From positions 11,842,001 through 11,906,000 of the forward strand of contig JBHGNT010000011.1 in NCBI GenBank assembly GCA_043228905.1: 64,000 nt of DNA, written 5' to 3'. A program made the translations under genes and the position numbers. Source of the DNA: Azolla caroliniana (lineage: Eukaryota; Polypodiophyta). Below are positions 1-11,957 of the stretch, one piece after another (the first letter of the stretch is position 1; each line of letters begins with the position of its first letter). The notes under the pieces were generated by a model, which ran no database searches, was not told the origin of the DNA, and was given only the letters and a program-made list of their open reading frames with translations.

Positions 1-2
1 CG

Positions 3-1676
3 CCAGAACCGGAAACAACAAAACCGGCATCCCCGGTCAATGAAACAAGTTCGGACAAGCAAGGGAAAGAAACGGACGAGCAAGTGCCTACACCACCACA
101 CAACCAATCGGAGACTCAGGAGGAATGGGCTCCAACACTACCACCCAAGTCACCAAAGAAACAGGAGGAGCGAGTACCGACACCACCTCCGACAGAACCG
201 ATAGATGACGACACCATGCCATACCAGTATTCGAAATATTGGGATGACCCAAACGCGGAGGCCCATATCTACGCCTTTCTCCAAACATGGGAAGCGAACC
301 ATGTTTCACAATGGCTGACCGAAGTAGAGACCAAATGCTCGAAGATAGCAGAATTCGGCATGACCCTGGACGGACCGACGGCACGATGGCATAACAAGCA
401 CCTTCCCGACAATATTGCCACATTTGAAGAAATAAAGACAAAGTTTTTGCGCTTCTTCCATAGACAAGTGGAACAAAGGGAAATCGTTGGTCAGTTCTAT
501 ACGACACGACAAGGCCCAATAGAAACCGTGCCACAGTTCATCATCCGGTTCCAAACGCTACACAATCAACTCACCAGAGCACCGTCGAAAGAAGTCAAAA
601 CAATATTTTTGGTAGCTCTTCGAGAACCTCTCCGAACAATGTGCGCAGTAATAGATTTCGGAACCAACACAATAGACCAAGTCATTGACTAGGTCATGGA
701 AATGGACAAGAACAGTTCTTGGCTAACGATGGGGGCACTCCAATGAGCACTCCCTACCGTAGAAGACCTCCGGTTTCGACATGCCGTCCAATGCACAACG
801 TGCCTTAACCCCGGTCACTCAAGCGTAGAATGCACAATGAGAACACAATGCATGTTATGTCATTCTTGATCACACACAATGGACAGATGTGAATATAATC
901 TACTAAACCGACATGCGGCACTAGTTCGGTAGATCGAACCCCGGACCGAGCGGCAAAACGACGAGGAATGGTTCAGGCGAGATGACAGCTACCGAACAAT
1001 ACAAGACGTCCAATACGATGACATACGGGACGGGTATGATTAGGATCGTAATGATAGGAGTTGGGAATACAACCGCGATAGGTATGATCGCGATTACTCC
1101 CCCGACTATAACAGAAGGAGGGATGACCAACGAGGGGAGTATGCAAAACAGCAAGGATATCGGAATAACCGACGCTACAACCGAAGAAGAAACTTCTGAC
1201 GAGACAGAGATAGAAACACAACAGATTCCCAATCAGAGCAACGGAGAATAGAGGAGCCCAACTGAGCGATACCATACATTGAATCAAGTAACACAGAAAA
1301 AGCAGAGTCTAGTAGCATACGGAAAGTGTATTGCTACTATTGTTGGCAAGAAGGACACTATAGTAGTCAGTGTGCGGTCAAGACAAACGACAAACAACCG
1401 GCAGTGAATATGGTGATTGCAGAGGTTGCAGACATTTAGTAGGTCACAACTAGATCGAAAGGAAAAATGTTGGAATGGGAGGCTCAAGAAGCCATTCGGA
1501 AACAGGCCACCAAATGGATAGAGAAGGCCAATGAAAGGAACGTGATTGAATTACGAGAACAAATGAAATTCTCGAAAGAATTGACAAAGACCACGGAGGA
1601 GGACCCAACGTGGCAAGCATTACAAGACTGCCAGATTACGCTACCATTGGGCTGGGTATTACAATTAGTCCCTTGA
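3..1676 (+). pseudogene. Element A gag (broken)
   Basis: The reading frame is open from the first bases of the window. After a Pro/Glu-rich stretch comes a retrotransposon Gag capsid domain (about 230-690, with ARWHNKHLP and the FFHRQVEQRE region). Three CX2CX4HX4C zinc knuckles follow in the same frame, at 792-833, 849-890 (interrupted by a TGA) and 1332-1373. Gag coats the element RNA in the cytoplasmic particle. Stops at about 690 and later, plus frame changes, make it a pseudogene. Its knuckles keep all their cysteines, unlike the first two in the younger copy C. Confidence 0.85.
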
Positions 1677-1700
1677 TTCATTGACAGACTGAAATCGGCA

Positions 1701-2415
1701 TTGGCATCACCACACTCCACACCGGCTCCGACTTTCTTTTCCAACCTAGAAGAAGGACCAGCGGTCGTGGATACAAGCAACCCGACAATTACGGTCATCA
1801 TTAAAGGACGGGAAGTACCCAAAACAATAGTGGATGGTGGATTGGGAGTGAGCGTCATTAGCAAACGCACATGTGACATGTTGGGAATACAAGAATGGGA
1901 ACCATTTCCATTTTGGCTCTGGATGGCAGATACTAGTTTGGTCCGACCAACCACACTGATCCGGGATTTAGAGGTCACAATCGACAGACATGCATTCCAG
2001 ATATCCGCAGTGGTTCTGCAGTTAAACGCACAAGGAGCATATCCCTTGATGCTAGGAAGACCATGGCTACGGACGGCGCATATAAAATAGAATTGGCAGA
2101 AAAATACCATCACGTTCCAGAGAGACAAAGCAAAGGTGCGAGTGTCGACACAACCACGAAAAGGTGCAAGCAAAGGAATTAATGCCATTGTATGCGGAAA
2201 GCATTAACATGATGGATGGGCTAGCAGACGAGGAGGTGGACCGGTACCTCGAAGAGCACCCAAAGATAGTTCCATTATACGAGGTGGATGTGGCAGAAGT
2301 GGTCACTCCCTATATGGTGCAACCGAACGACGTCGGTGACGAGCTAGATTGGGAGGCAATTCGGGAACTACAACAAGCCCAAGAATCTCTGGAACGAGAA
2401 ATGGCGGTGTCCCAA
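1701..2415 (+). pseudogene. Element A aspartic protease region (broken)
   Basis: The retropepsin-like domain has VVDTSNPTITV followed by IVDGGLGVSVIS, where DGG stands at the catalytic D-S/T-G position, and later the LGRPWLR block near 2050. The DGG form also occurs in copy C (IIDGGSGVNVIS), so it belongs to the family and is not damage. The domain would cut the Gag-Pol polyprotein inside the particle. A stop near 2088 and a frame change break it before the linker to RT. Confidence 0.8.
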
Positions 2416-2418
2416 TGA

Positions 2419-4085
2419 GTGAAAGCGTCACAACTAGAGGAAGTGAACTTGGGAACCAGGGAAGAATCGAAACCAGCACACGTGGCAAAAGAAATGCCAC
2501 CGGCGGAAAAGCTAGCAATGGTAGAATTACTAAAAGAATTCCGGGATGTATTTGCATGGTCGTATGAAGACATGCGAGGATTGGATCCTCAGCTATACCA
2601 GCACCAACTTCACATGAGCAAGGACGCGAAACCGGTAGCACAAAGGCGTTACTGGATGAATCCGAATTATGCGGCCAAGCTAAAAGAGGAAATTGATAAA
2701 TTACTTCGAGTCGGTTTTATCTGACCGGTGAAGTAGGCAACATGGCTTAGTCCGATCATGGTGGTACCCAAGAAGAATGGGAAAATCCGAGTTTGTGTTG
2801 ATTACCGGAAACTAAACGCCGAGACTGTAACAGATGCGTTCCCACTCCCATTTACGGATGGGGTTCTGGATGCAGTAGACGGGTATGAGATATGGGCAAG
2901 ATATACAACTTCCTCGATGGATTTAGTGGCTACAATCAAATTCGGATGCACTCGGTAGACCAAAAGAAGACAACATTCGTTACAGAATGGGAAGTATTCG
3001 TCGTGGTGGTTATGATGTTCGAGCTAAAGATGGAACCATCAACATTCCAATGCATCATTATGGAGATATTCATGGAATTCATACTAGCATTTATGCAGGT
3101 GTTCCTGGACAATTTTGTTGTCTATAGCCGGAAGGGTGAACACCTGGCTCATCTCCGATTATGTCTCGAGAAATGCCGAGATTTTCAGCTGAGCCTAAAT
3201 CTGACAAAATGTGTCTTCGGAGTGACAAGTGCTACATTATTAGGACATATCGTGAGCAAGGAAGGCATTGCAGTAGATCCGGATAAAGTAAAAGCTATTT
3301 TGGAAGCACCGCCTCTGGCAAAATGCCAAAGCTCTGAGCCGGTTTTTAGGACAGATCTGGTGGCATAGCCGGATGCTCCAATATTTGGCTGACTTTGCCA
3401 CACCTTTACATGTGGCCGTACACCATACCCCATTCCAATGGATGGAGCTAGAGAATAGGGAATACCACGCATTGAAAGTGATGTTGTCACAGGCGCCGAT
3501 GGTGCAACCTCCAAATTGGACCAAGGAATTTCATGTGTTCGTGGACGCATTGGATGTAGCGATTGACAACGTCCTCAAGCAGCTCACCGAACCAAGGTGG
3601 TACCGGCCGGTGTACTACGTCAGTCGGAAGCTCTCAAAGGCCAAACAGAACTACTCCACGACAGAGAGAGAAGCCTTGGGGATGGTTTATAGTGTAACAA
3701 AGTTCCGCCATTACCTACTAGGACGAAAATTTTCATTTCATGTGGATCATTTGGCGCTACTTTACTTGGTCTCAAAAGCATCCTTATTGGCACGCTAGCA
3801 CGGTAGACATTGTTGCTACAAGAGTTTGAATTTGAAATATACCACCAACCAAGAGTGCAACATGCGGTAGCAAACTACTTGAGCCGGTTAGAATCCAGAG
3901 AGGCAGGCTACGGAGTTTGGGACAAGTTTCTGGATGCACAAATCTTTAGGGTAATCGCGGAAAATACAATGGACGAGACAATCGCCGAAGAAGATAAGTG
4001 GCTTACTAATATTCATCAGTTCCTAAGCACCGAACTATCTCCGGAAGAGTTGAACTGGGATGCGCGGAAATGGTTGGAAGTATAA
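2419..4085 (+). pseudogene. Element A reverse transcriptase-RNase H (broken)
   Basis: RT blocks are readable in several frames: MVVPKKNGKIRVCVDYRKLN (2758 on), FLDGFSGYNQIRM (about 2910), then FMQVFLDNFVVYS (about 3095). The last is the active-site box, where the usual FLDD reads FLDN, so a catalytic aspartate is lost. The connection domain and RNase H follow (FHVFVDALD near 3530, SFHVDHLALLYL near 3735, VANYLSRLES near 3870). Stops near 2724, 3366 and 3798 break the frame. The gene copied element RNA into DNA when intact. Confidence 0.85.
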
Positions 4086-4115
4086 AGCCGCCACTTTTGT
4101 TTATTGTAGGACACC

Positions 4116-5343
4116 TTGTACCACAAGGGAGCTGATGGCATATGGCGTCGCGCAGTCTGGAGTGACGAAAAGGACACAATCCTTCAGGAAGCCCATTGCG
4201 GAGTGGTAGGAGGCCACTATGTCGGAGATGCTACGGCAAGGAAAATTTGGAGAAGCGGATTGTGGTGGCCTACAACCCTGAAGACATCATTCGGTATGCA
4301 AAGGAATGCGACTTTTGTCAAAGAATGGGCCAACCGATGGAGCAAGCCCAGATGTCGCATCAACCGGTTTTGTCGTTAGACCCCTTTAAAAAATGGGGAC
4401 TGGATTTTGTCAGACCGTTCAAACCGCCAGCAACTGATACATTATTGTTGCAACAGATTACTGCACGAAGTGGGTGGAAGCTAAAGCACTTAGAGACAAT
4501 ACCGCGGCCTCCACAACTAAATTTTTATATGAATACATTTGGTGCAAATACGATTGTCCGATAGAGCTCATTAGTGATTAGGGTGGACATTTGCTCCGAC
4601 GGGTAGTAGAAAACTTGACAACATTCTATGCGGTGGTACATAAAAGAAGTACGCCTTATTACCCGCAAGCCAACGGATTAGCGGAATCCACCAACAAGAC
4701 GCTCCAAAACATTCTCCGGAAAATTGTCAACGAAAACCGGACCGAATGGGATACAAAATTACGAAGCGCGCTATGGGGATATAGGACGGCATATAAGACA
4801 AGTATCCGGATGACACCATTCCGGTTGGCGTTCGGATTGGAAGCAGTGATGCCAATGGAATTTCAAATTCCTAGCTTACAGATACAGGTTCAGGAACGAT
4901 TGAGTGAGAAGGAATCGGGAAAGATCCGGCTTGTAACTTTGTGTGAATTAGAAGAACACCGGAAAACAAGCGTACTACAGTTGGAACTGGAGCAAAGACG
5001 ACGGAAAGCTTTTGTGGACCAACACAGAAGGGGAAATGAAAAACAATTCGGAATCGGCAAGGCAGTATTAGTGTTCCAGACCCATATGGGCACAATGTCG
5101 GGAAAGTTATGGTTCCGGTGGACCGAACCGTACTGGATAACGAGGGAGTTTAAGGGGTTTTATCAACTGGGCACGTTAGCCGGTGAAGTCCTAGAGAAGT
5201 GGGTTAATGGATTCCGGCTAAAACCTTACCACAGACCGATGCTACAAAACCCATTCGAGCAACCAGACGGCGCAACCGAAACCGGTAGAGGATACCAGGT
5301 ACTAGTACAGGATCCAACATCGCCGGACGCTACGGAGGAATAA
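4116..5343 (+). pseudogene. Element A integrase (broken)
   Basis: A zinc-binding N-terminus (HCGVVGGHY, then CDFCQRMGQ in another frame near 4310) leads into the catalytic core (KKWGLDFV, then a stop near 4561). The C-terminal half is a long ORF from 4591 with YYPQANGLAESTNKTLQN carrying the catalytic Glu and a basic C-terminal region ending VNGFRLKPYHRPM. No chromodomain is seen. It matches copy C nearly residue by residue. It would insert the cDNA into the host genome; here it is split by at least two frame changes. Confidence 0.85.
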
Positions 5344-5670
5344 TAATACACAAAAAGAAAAAAAAGAAAAAAAAGAAAAAAAGAGAGGTTTATTAAAAAC
5401 GAACGGACACCTCGAAATGATGTGACGTCAACTATTTAAAGCGCACCACGCGGCGTACAACTCCTATTATAGTACATGACGTGCATGCACGGGAATCAAG
5501 AAAAGGCGGCGGACTAGAATGGGGACACAAAACATCTGAATAATAGAGGCACTCTCATTTCGCTAGAATAGAGCATTCAAAGAGCAAAGGCGGTTACAGG
5601 TTTTCAAAAGAGCACATGTGAGCATCAGAGGCAAGGAACTCCACCAGAGCACCAAAAGCGAAGAAGACAT
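5344..5670 (+). other. Element A spacer between integrase and the extra ORF
   Basis: The spacer opens with an A-rich purine tract (about 5350-5392). An ACTATTTAAAGC element follows at about 5430, then untranslated sequence. Element C has the same layout: an A-rich tract, then CTATTTAAAGC and a stronger TATATAAG. The conserved TATTTAAAG suggests a promoter for the extra ORF, which is inference. No open frame is shared between copies here. Confidence 0.4.
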
Positions 5671-8368
5671 GAGTCCAATTGCTCTATCCGATGCGGCGAA
5701 AGATTGGCTCAACAGAAACAGATTAGAGGGATTCCTCTATATATTAGTGACGCCACCACATTATGAACCGAAGAAGGTAGCATTACAAATCGACCTCTAG
5801 GAGATCACAGAGGGTATGGTGCAGGCCCTTACCGGCCTACCGGTAGGAGGCATGTACTCCATCAAGAACCCCTCCACTGAGACACTGATGGAGTACTTTG
5901 GTGAGTACTCCATAGCTAGCAAAGCATACTGCACACAAGGCGAAGAGGACCCTCTGTTCCGGGAGGTAGCATGGGTGTTAATCGAATACGGATTTGTGCA
6001 TCCTCGCCTATCGACTATGTCTAAAAATAGAGCCGGTTTTATTATCGCAACGTATGAAGGCGTCAAGGTGGACTGGCTAGTTATAATGGTAGATTCCTTA
6101 CGGGTTTCCATTCAATCGGTTGTGGAGGGGAAGAAGGTGTGAACTGTGATAGCGCAATGGCTCACCCTGTTGGTACCCCAGCCACCGGCCATTAAAGCAA
6201 AGAAGCGGGGTCGATCGGCAGATACAACGCCGAACAAGCCATCCAAGCGGCAACAGCTCTTGGCCAAGCACACCCCCGGTTGGACAGAAGGGGGCTCGTC
6301 GCAAATGGAAACAGAGCAGTTGAGCCGGAAAAAGCCGGTGGAGAAAGTGGTGCCAGTGGAAAAGCCGGCCAAGGCCATAAAAATCATGTTGCGTCGACAT
6401 GACAAGGAACCAGACGATCTGGTCTGGAGGGTGCACCACGAAACCACGGAGGAAGAGGCCGAAGAAGAACCAGCCAAAACCCTCCAACATCGGCCAAGGA
6501 AACACAACATAGAGCAGTAGGGGGAAGGAGCGGGTCCAAGGCGGGACAACACCCCAACAACCGGCTCAGTGGTGGTAGAACCCCGAACGGAGGAAGAATC
6601 GGAATTAAAGCCAGAAATAGTGACAACGGCTCACCAGGAACCTATCATAGAGAATTGGACCTCACCGGGCCTTCAAGAACAGCAACACGAGCAATGTCAT
6701 CCAGAGCGGTCACCGACGCCACTAACCCAATGGTTCCGAATAGAGCACGAACCAAGATCGGTGCACGAACAACCATTCGTTCTTCCAACACAACATGGAA
6801 CCTGCCGGCAATGGTTGAGATGGTTGGGGGAGTAGGTGTCGGGAGTTGTAAACCGGATGGAGCAAGAAGAAAGGATGCAATTGGGCCGGTTGCTAGCCAC
6901 GACCGAAGAATTAAAACATGCTCGGACATGGATCCGGAGCTTAGAGGAAGAGTTGGAGAAGGCCAAGGAACAAGTGGCCGGTATGGCCCAGACAGGGCCA
7001 AATACAACCCCAGTGCCGGTGGCACTGGCTAAAGCACCCAAAGAACCGGTGCTAGCACAACATCGATAAATAATAATGAGCACGAACAAGAAATAGCCAC
7101 CTTGAAAGAGGAATTGGCGGTTCAAGAGGCCCTACGAGGCAAAGAAAGGGAGCAAAAGATGACAACCGAGGAGGAGAAGCGGAGGATTGAAGAAACCCTC
7201 CGGAAAAGTCTGGCTAACAATGACCAGCTAAAAGAAGAAAGAGAAAAACTTCTGCAAGAAAAGCAGAAACTCCGGTGTAGTGCAGAAACGGAAATCGAAC
7301 AACTCAAGGAGGAGCTTCGGCAACAAAAGGATAAGGAGGAACGCGCATGTGGGCAAATCAACCGGAAGTTAAAGCAGAAAATAGATGATTTTGAGAAGCT
7401 GCACCGGGATCACAAACAACTTGATGCGGAGCATAAGAAGTTAATCGCAGAGTGTGACCAGCAGCAAGAGAAGATCAGGGAACTCCGGGCTGATGTAGCA
7501 AAAAAACGGATGTGTTGGTAGAGGAACGTACAAAGGAGGTCAAGTCGGTGAAGCTGCTAGAGGAAGCGGCAAGAGAAAGGACGACGCTCACCCGACAACA
7601 TTACAAGGAGGTTGAACGAGCAAAAATGGCTTTGGATAGGGTTCAGACGACTTATCAAATCCAGTTGCTTGAATACGGGGAGCAGGCCGGGGATACCGAT
7701 GCATTGATTAAGAAGCTGAAAGAGGAGAAGTAGAGGGTGGAAGATAGCACGAAGTTGGGAGTAGGCAGGATCCAAGCAATCTCTGTGGCATGGAAAGAAT
7801 GAACGAAGAGGAATATTGACGACAACTTGATGGAATTGTGGACTCACTGGTTGCGGCAAGCGGCAGAATTGAAAGTCCTTCGAGCGGACGCCGAAAACCG
7901 GAAAAAAGCCAGCGAAAACTTTTACAAAATGGACGAGGAAAGCATCATCACTATCCGGGAGGAGTTTCGGATGACCTCAAGCAGGAGCTCGTCTTAGTGC
8001 GGTCTGATAGCTGATCGAGAGACTGGATCACGATCAGCTCGACACACAACTCTAGTTCGAGCGATTCAAACGAGAGCGACGACGGTGTGAGGCGGAACGA
8101 ATGACAGCGGTGATCAACATCAGTGATGAAGAACAATCTGCAGATCAACCACCAAATGAAACCGGAGTCGGAGGAGCGCAACTAGACAAAACCAAATCGG
8201 AACAATGAGCAGGAGCCAGAAGGAGCTAGAGAGGAGTTGAAAACGGATGTAGTCAGGGGAGCCGGAAATGGGAACGAGTAACCGCAGCAGCCAGAGCAGG
8301 GGCGGCAAAGTGAGGAACCCCTCGAACCCTTGGACGAAAGTATTTTGGACATACTTGATGAAGTGTAG
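5671..8368 (+). pseudogene. Element A extra ORF after integrase: unknown globular domain plus long coiled coil (broken)
   Basis: I do not recognise this protein. It aligns along its whole length with element C (21431 down to 12391). A shared N-terminal domain of about 150 residues includes EYFGEYSI, SKAYCTQGE, IEYGFVHPR and KKVALQIDL-EITEG. A basic Pro/Lys linker follows (HTPGWTEGG). From about 6840 to 7730 there is a long Glu/Lys/Gln coiled coil with clear heptads, then LRADAENRKKASENFYKMDEE near 7880. An acidic tail ends ESILDILDEV just before the TAG at 8366. Stops near 5800, 6140, 6520 and 7520 break it. A structural, RNA-binding or movement-related accessory role is conceivable, but nothing in the sequence proves one. 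Confidence 0.65.
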
Positions 8369-8422
8369 TGGAGATAACCCGTGGGTTCAATGTACAATGT
8401 ACTATCGCACGGGCGTGCCATG

Positions 8423-8898
8423 TGTTGGTCATTGGCAGCTGCCAAAGTATTTCATAGGGAAAGGGACGAGCCGGTTTCCAGATATGATAATAATAATAAT
8501 AATAATAATAATAATAGTTAAGAATTATTATAGGAACGGACGGATCCGGAATAGGTATGCCAATCCGGATCGGGATCGGTTCGTAGCTGGAGACCGGTTA
8601 TGCACCGTTTTGTAGCACAAAATCAGATGCCTATAAAAGGATCCGGGTGTCGATGTATTAAGGGGACTGAATATTAATATAAGAGAGTTTTGTTATTGTT
8701 ATCATGTTCATCTTTATGTTTCTATTTCGTTCTACACTCAATGTATGGATCGCGTAAATCTATGTTTGTTGTGAATCTGGATACCGAACCGGAAGATAAC
8801 TGGTCATAGTTGTTAGTGTTGAATTCCTTACCGTAACCACCCTTTGGTGAAGTGATCCGAAAGGACACCTTGTGTTAGAGGCAACTCTGGCCCAGGAG
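8423..8898 (+). repeat. Element A 3' LTR
   Basis: It begins TGTTGG right after GGGCGTGCCATG, as the C LTR does, and ends near CTCTGGCCCAGGA, which matches the C LTR end. It contains TATAAAAGGATCC at about 8633 (compare the C LTR's TATA at the same place) and an (AAT)n run at 8484-8516 that partly explains its greater length. The 3' half (from TTGAATTCCTTACC to CTGGCCCAGG) aligns with the C LTR with many substitutions. Confidence 0.75.
8484..8516. repeat. (AAT)n microsatellite
   Basis: About eleven ATA/AAT units lie inside the element A LTR, where C has only a short ATTATTATT-like stretch. It is a local expansion. Confidence 0.9.
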
Positions 8899-9519
8899 TA
8901 ACAAGAATCAACATGTATTTCAAACACATGTAGTGGAGGATAGGTTGAAAATTGGGAGGGAATTATGCACAACAAATTATCTTAGCACAAAAGTACAGAA
9001 AGATGATAAGAATAGACAAGAATAAATCACAAGGAGGCATGTATATTTCTTGCATTTATATTGTCATCTTTTTTTAATATATACACCACTTTTGTAAAAT
9101 GTGAAGTTGAGGGCGGATTTTGGTACCAAGTAGAGAATGCTACAACTTTGAAAAGGATCATTGAAAGTCTAGTCATTTAACACTCTTATTTATCTTTCAT
9201 GGATCATTTAAATGGTGAAAATGTTTTATACTTGTAAATTTACCTCCAAGCTTCCTTTCCTAACTTGCACACATCTCTTAACTCCAAAAAATGTTATTTT
9301 TTTACGTTTCTTGGTAAACATATTATATTCAATCAATTTTATGTTCTATTACATCGTATGAGTTCAAACTCAAATATTTATGGGTTCATGAAAACTCGAC
9401 GAGCATTATTACCTTACATTTTTATTGTCCTCTTGTTTTAATAATACACTACTTTTTCCCTCTTGATCTTTTCCTTCAATATTGTTTGTAATATATTTGT
9501 TCCCTCAATTTCTTTCACA
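8899..9519. other. AT-rich non-coding stretch between elements A and B
   Basis: No gene is visible. Two copies of a roughly 45-bp segment (TTGCATTTATATTGTCATC at 9051 and TTACATTTTTATTGTCCTC at 9414, each followed by a T-rich run and TACACCACTTTT- or TACACTACTTTT-like sequence) sit about 360 bp apart. I see no hAT sequence here, although B's other flank is hAT coding sequence. Confidence 0.5.
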
Positions 9520-9566
9520 TTTACACACATCACTACCAAAATATGTCAACAAATCCCCCTTGGGAG
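9520..9566 (-). repeat. Element B polypurine tract and truncated 3' LTR
   Basis: On the minus strand a purine run with AAGGGGGATT (9552-9566) is followed at 9551 by TGTTGACATATTTTGG. The first 31 or so bases match the start of the 5' LTR (TGTTGACGTATTTTGG at 36862) with two or three changes, and then all similarity stops. About 170 bp of the expected 205-bp LTR are absent, so the left end was deleted or replaced after insertion. Confidence 0.7.
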
Positions 9567-9599
9567 TGATTCGGTGAACAAGGAGCTGACACTCATGGT

Positions 9600-10892
9600 T
9601 AAACAAGTGTCAAGCTATGTGGATAGAGATGAATCCACAAATAGGATTAGGCCTAAAGCTTTGCGGAAAGCTTCAAACTTCTCCCTAGGCAGAGCCTTTG
9701 TGAAGAGGTCTGCAATGTTCTCCTACGTGGGCACATAAGCCAAACTGATCTCTCCAACAGAGAACCTTTCCCTGACATAGTGATAATGCACCTCAATATG
9801 CTTAGTGCGAGCATGGAACACAGGGTTCCTCGCAATTGCAATTGCGCTCTGATTGTCAATGAAGATGGTGGTGGCAAAAGACTGACCAACACCCAAATCA
9901 GCTAAAAGGCGTCTGAGCCACACACACTCAACTGTAGCTGTGAAAGTTGCCCTATACTCAGCCTCACAATTAGAAGTGGCCACAGTAGGCTGCTTCTTAC
10001 TCAACCAAGATATGCATGAGCTACCCAACATGAAGCAAAAACCACTTGTGGACACACAAGTGTCATAACAACCAGCCCAATCAGAGTCAGAAAAAGCATG
10101 CAGGTCTGGCGGTAGTGATCCCCCCTTGGGATAAAACAACCCAAGTGACCGGGTACCACTCAAGTAGCGAAAGATGCGCTTAACTGCCTGCCAATGCTTA
10201 ACTCCTGGGCAACGCATAAACCTGCTCATCTGAGAGACAACAAACTGAATGTCAGGTCGGGTTATGCATAAGTAAAGCAAGCATCCAACTGCCTGCTGAT
10301 AGAGAACAACATCAAATGCATCTCCAACATCATGAAGGCTCAAACGTAAACCTGTCTCCATGGGAGTGGCAATAGGTTTACAGTCTTCAAAGCCAAAACG
10401 TTGTAATAATGTGTCGATGTATTTCGATTGACACAAAGATATTCCACCATCAACTTGCATGAATTGAATGCCCAAATAATGATGCAAATGCCCCAAATAT
10501 GACATCTCAAAGGAGGCATGCAAATCAGCAATATGCTTCTCATTGGGACCAGTGAGCAACATATCATCGACATACACAACCATGATCAGAAATACATCAT
10601 CAACACGCTTAACATATAAGGTGCTTTCAGTTGGACTATTCTCAAACCCAAATGCAATCAAATAGGCATGTATCTTTTCATACCAAGAACGTGGTGCTTG
10701 CTTCAAGCCATATAATGCCTTTCGCAACCTGCACACTTCATGTTCATGCCCTTTTTGCACAAAACCACGGGGCTGGGATACATACACTTCCTCTTGAAGA
10801 TCACCATTTAGAAATGTTGTTTTAATGTCCAACTGATGTACATTCCAACCACAATGAGCTGCAATTGCACAGATGCTACGAACAATAGTCAT
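9600..10892 (-). pseudogene. Element B reverse transcriptase-RNase H (broken)
   Basis: This is copia RT (RVT_2) starting at MTIVRSICAIAAHCGW, with [30 protein letters not shown] and the active site MVVYVDDML. RNase H follows, with AFSDSDWAGC, SKKQPTVATSNCEAEYRA and IFIDNQSAIAIARNP. A stop at about 9723 (after AYVPT) interrupts the conserved ENIADLFTKAL tail. At the upstream end, the text runs from KPDG straight toward the MTIVR block. About 30 codons, including the segment normally between those two blocks, are missing, with a frame change. Catalytic YVDD is intact but the protein cannot be made whole. Confidence 0.85.
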
Positions 10893-11957
10893 ACGGCAGG
10901 TGGGAACAAAGGTCCATCAGGTTTACGCTTTAGCTTAGATACCCACTTAGTGCCAATAGCCTTCTTGCCAGGAGGCAAGTCACATAAAGACCAAGTACCA
11001 GTCTTCATAATAGCATCATATTCTAATTGCATAGCAGCCATCCAATTTTTTGAATTTTTTGTTTCATCAAAAGAAACAGGCTCATTCTCATTCCAAAGTC
11101 TAGAGGCAGCCATTGCATAACAATATGATGCAAACGAAGCACTATGATAACTTGAACGAGTACGATATGGCAAAGGAAAATCCAATTTATTGTCTTGCAA
11201 AGTCTGCAACAGCCATCTAGGCACAATCTTTGCCTCCTCTATATCAACCCTCTCATTAATAAGTGCATCATGTAAGTTTGCATAAGAAATAGACTGATTT
11301 GCATCAGAAATGGAATGATCTGCATCATTATGAGTAACTTCCAAAGGCTGAGAAGGTGCCTCAAGTGGGTCAACACTTAATTGTCCACTTGTAAACAGAG
11401 GCAACAAAGTGTCATACACATATTTGGAGCTAACTGATGTCTCCTTCGTACATGAAAGAAGTGGCTGAATTGCATCCTCCACAAAAACAACATCACGGCT
11501 AACCAAAATGCGTTTAGATTGTGGATGATACAGACGATAGCCTTTACTTTCGGAACTATATCCTACAAAAATACATTTCACTGCTTTATCATCCAATTTT
11601 TTGTGTTGTTGTTTAGGCATTAATGCATATGCCAAACAACCAAAAACACGCATATGAGCAACAAATGGCTTTTGGCCATGCCAAGCTTCATATGGAGTGA
11701 TAGAGTGCAGTGCTTTAGTGGGACACCTGTTAAGTACATATGTTGCACACATGACAACCTCAAGCCAGAAACTATGTGGTAAGGCCTGACTTTTGACCAT
11801 ACACCTCGCCATTTCCATGAGTGACCTGTTCTTTCTTTCAGCAACTCCTTCTTGCATTAAACTCAGAAGACATATACTCCCCCCTCGATCAGAACGGAGG
11901 GTGCCCATTTTACATGATGACAAATTCTTAGCCAAAGCTAGAAATTGTTTGAAGCAC
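10893..11957 (-). pseudogene. Element B integrase C-terminus and linker to RT (broken)
   Basis: Readable parts in order: LCFKQFLALAKNLSS, RSDRGG, GVAERKNRSLMEMARCM, PYEAWHGQKPFVAHMRVFGC, a CIFVGYSSESKGYRLY block typical of copia integrase C-termini, a Ser/Asp-rich linker, then NWMAAMQLEYDAIMKTGTW and IGTKWVSKLKRKPDG, which open RT. Between the second catalytic Asp and the Glu only about 16 residues remain instead of about 35. The same defect is in the right-hand copy at 28.3 kb. Bases 11669-11957 repeat those at 28121-28409. Confidence 0.8.

Larger units (their letters stand above)
1..8898 (+). mobile_element. Element A: decayed Ty3/gypsy retrotransposon, 5' end outside window
   Basis: Order on the plus strand is gag, protease, RT-RNase H, integrase, an extra downstream ORF, then one LTR. 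The 5' LTR and the start of gag lie before position 1. All domains align with element C at 12-28 kb on the opposite strand, so A and C are one family. A is full of stops and frameshifts and must be old and immobile. The DGG-type protease, FLDD-type RT and the extra ORF after integrase recall the Tat/Ogre group of plant gypsy elements. That assignment is inference; a tree of the RT would settle it. No chromodomain is visible. Confidence 0.9.
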
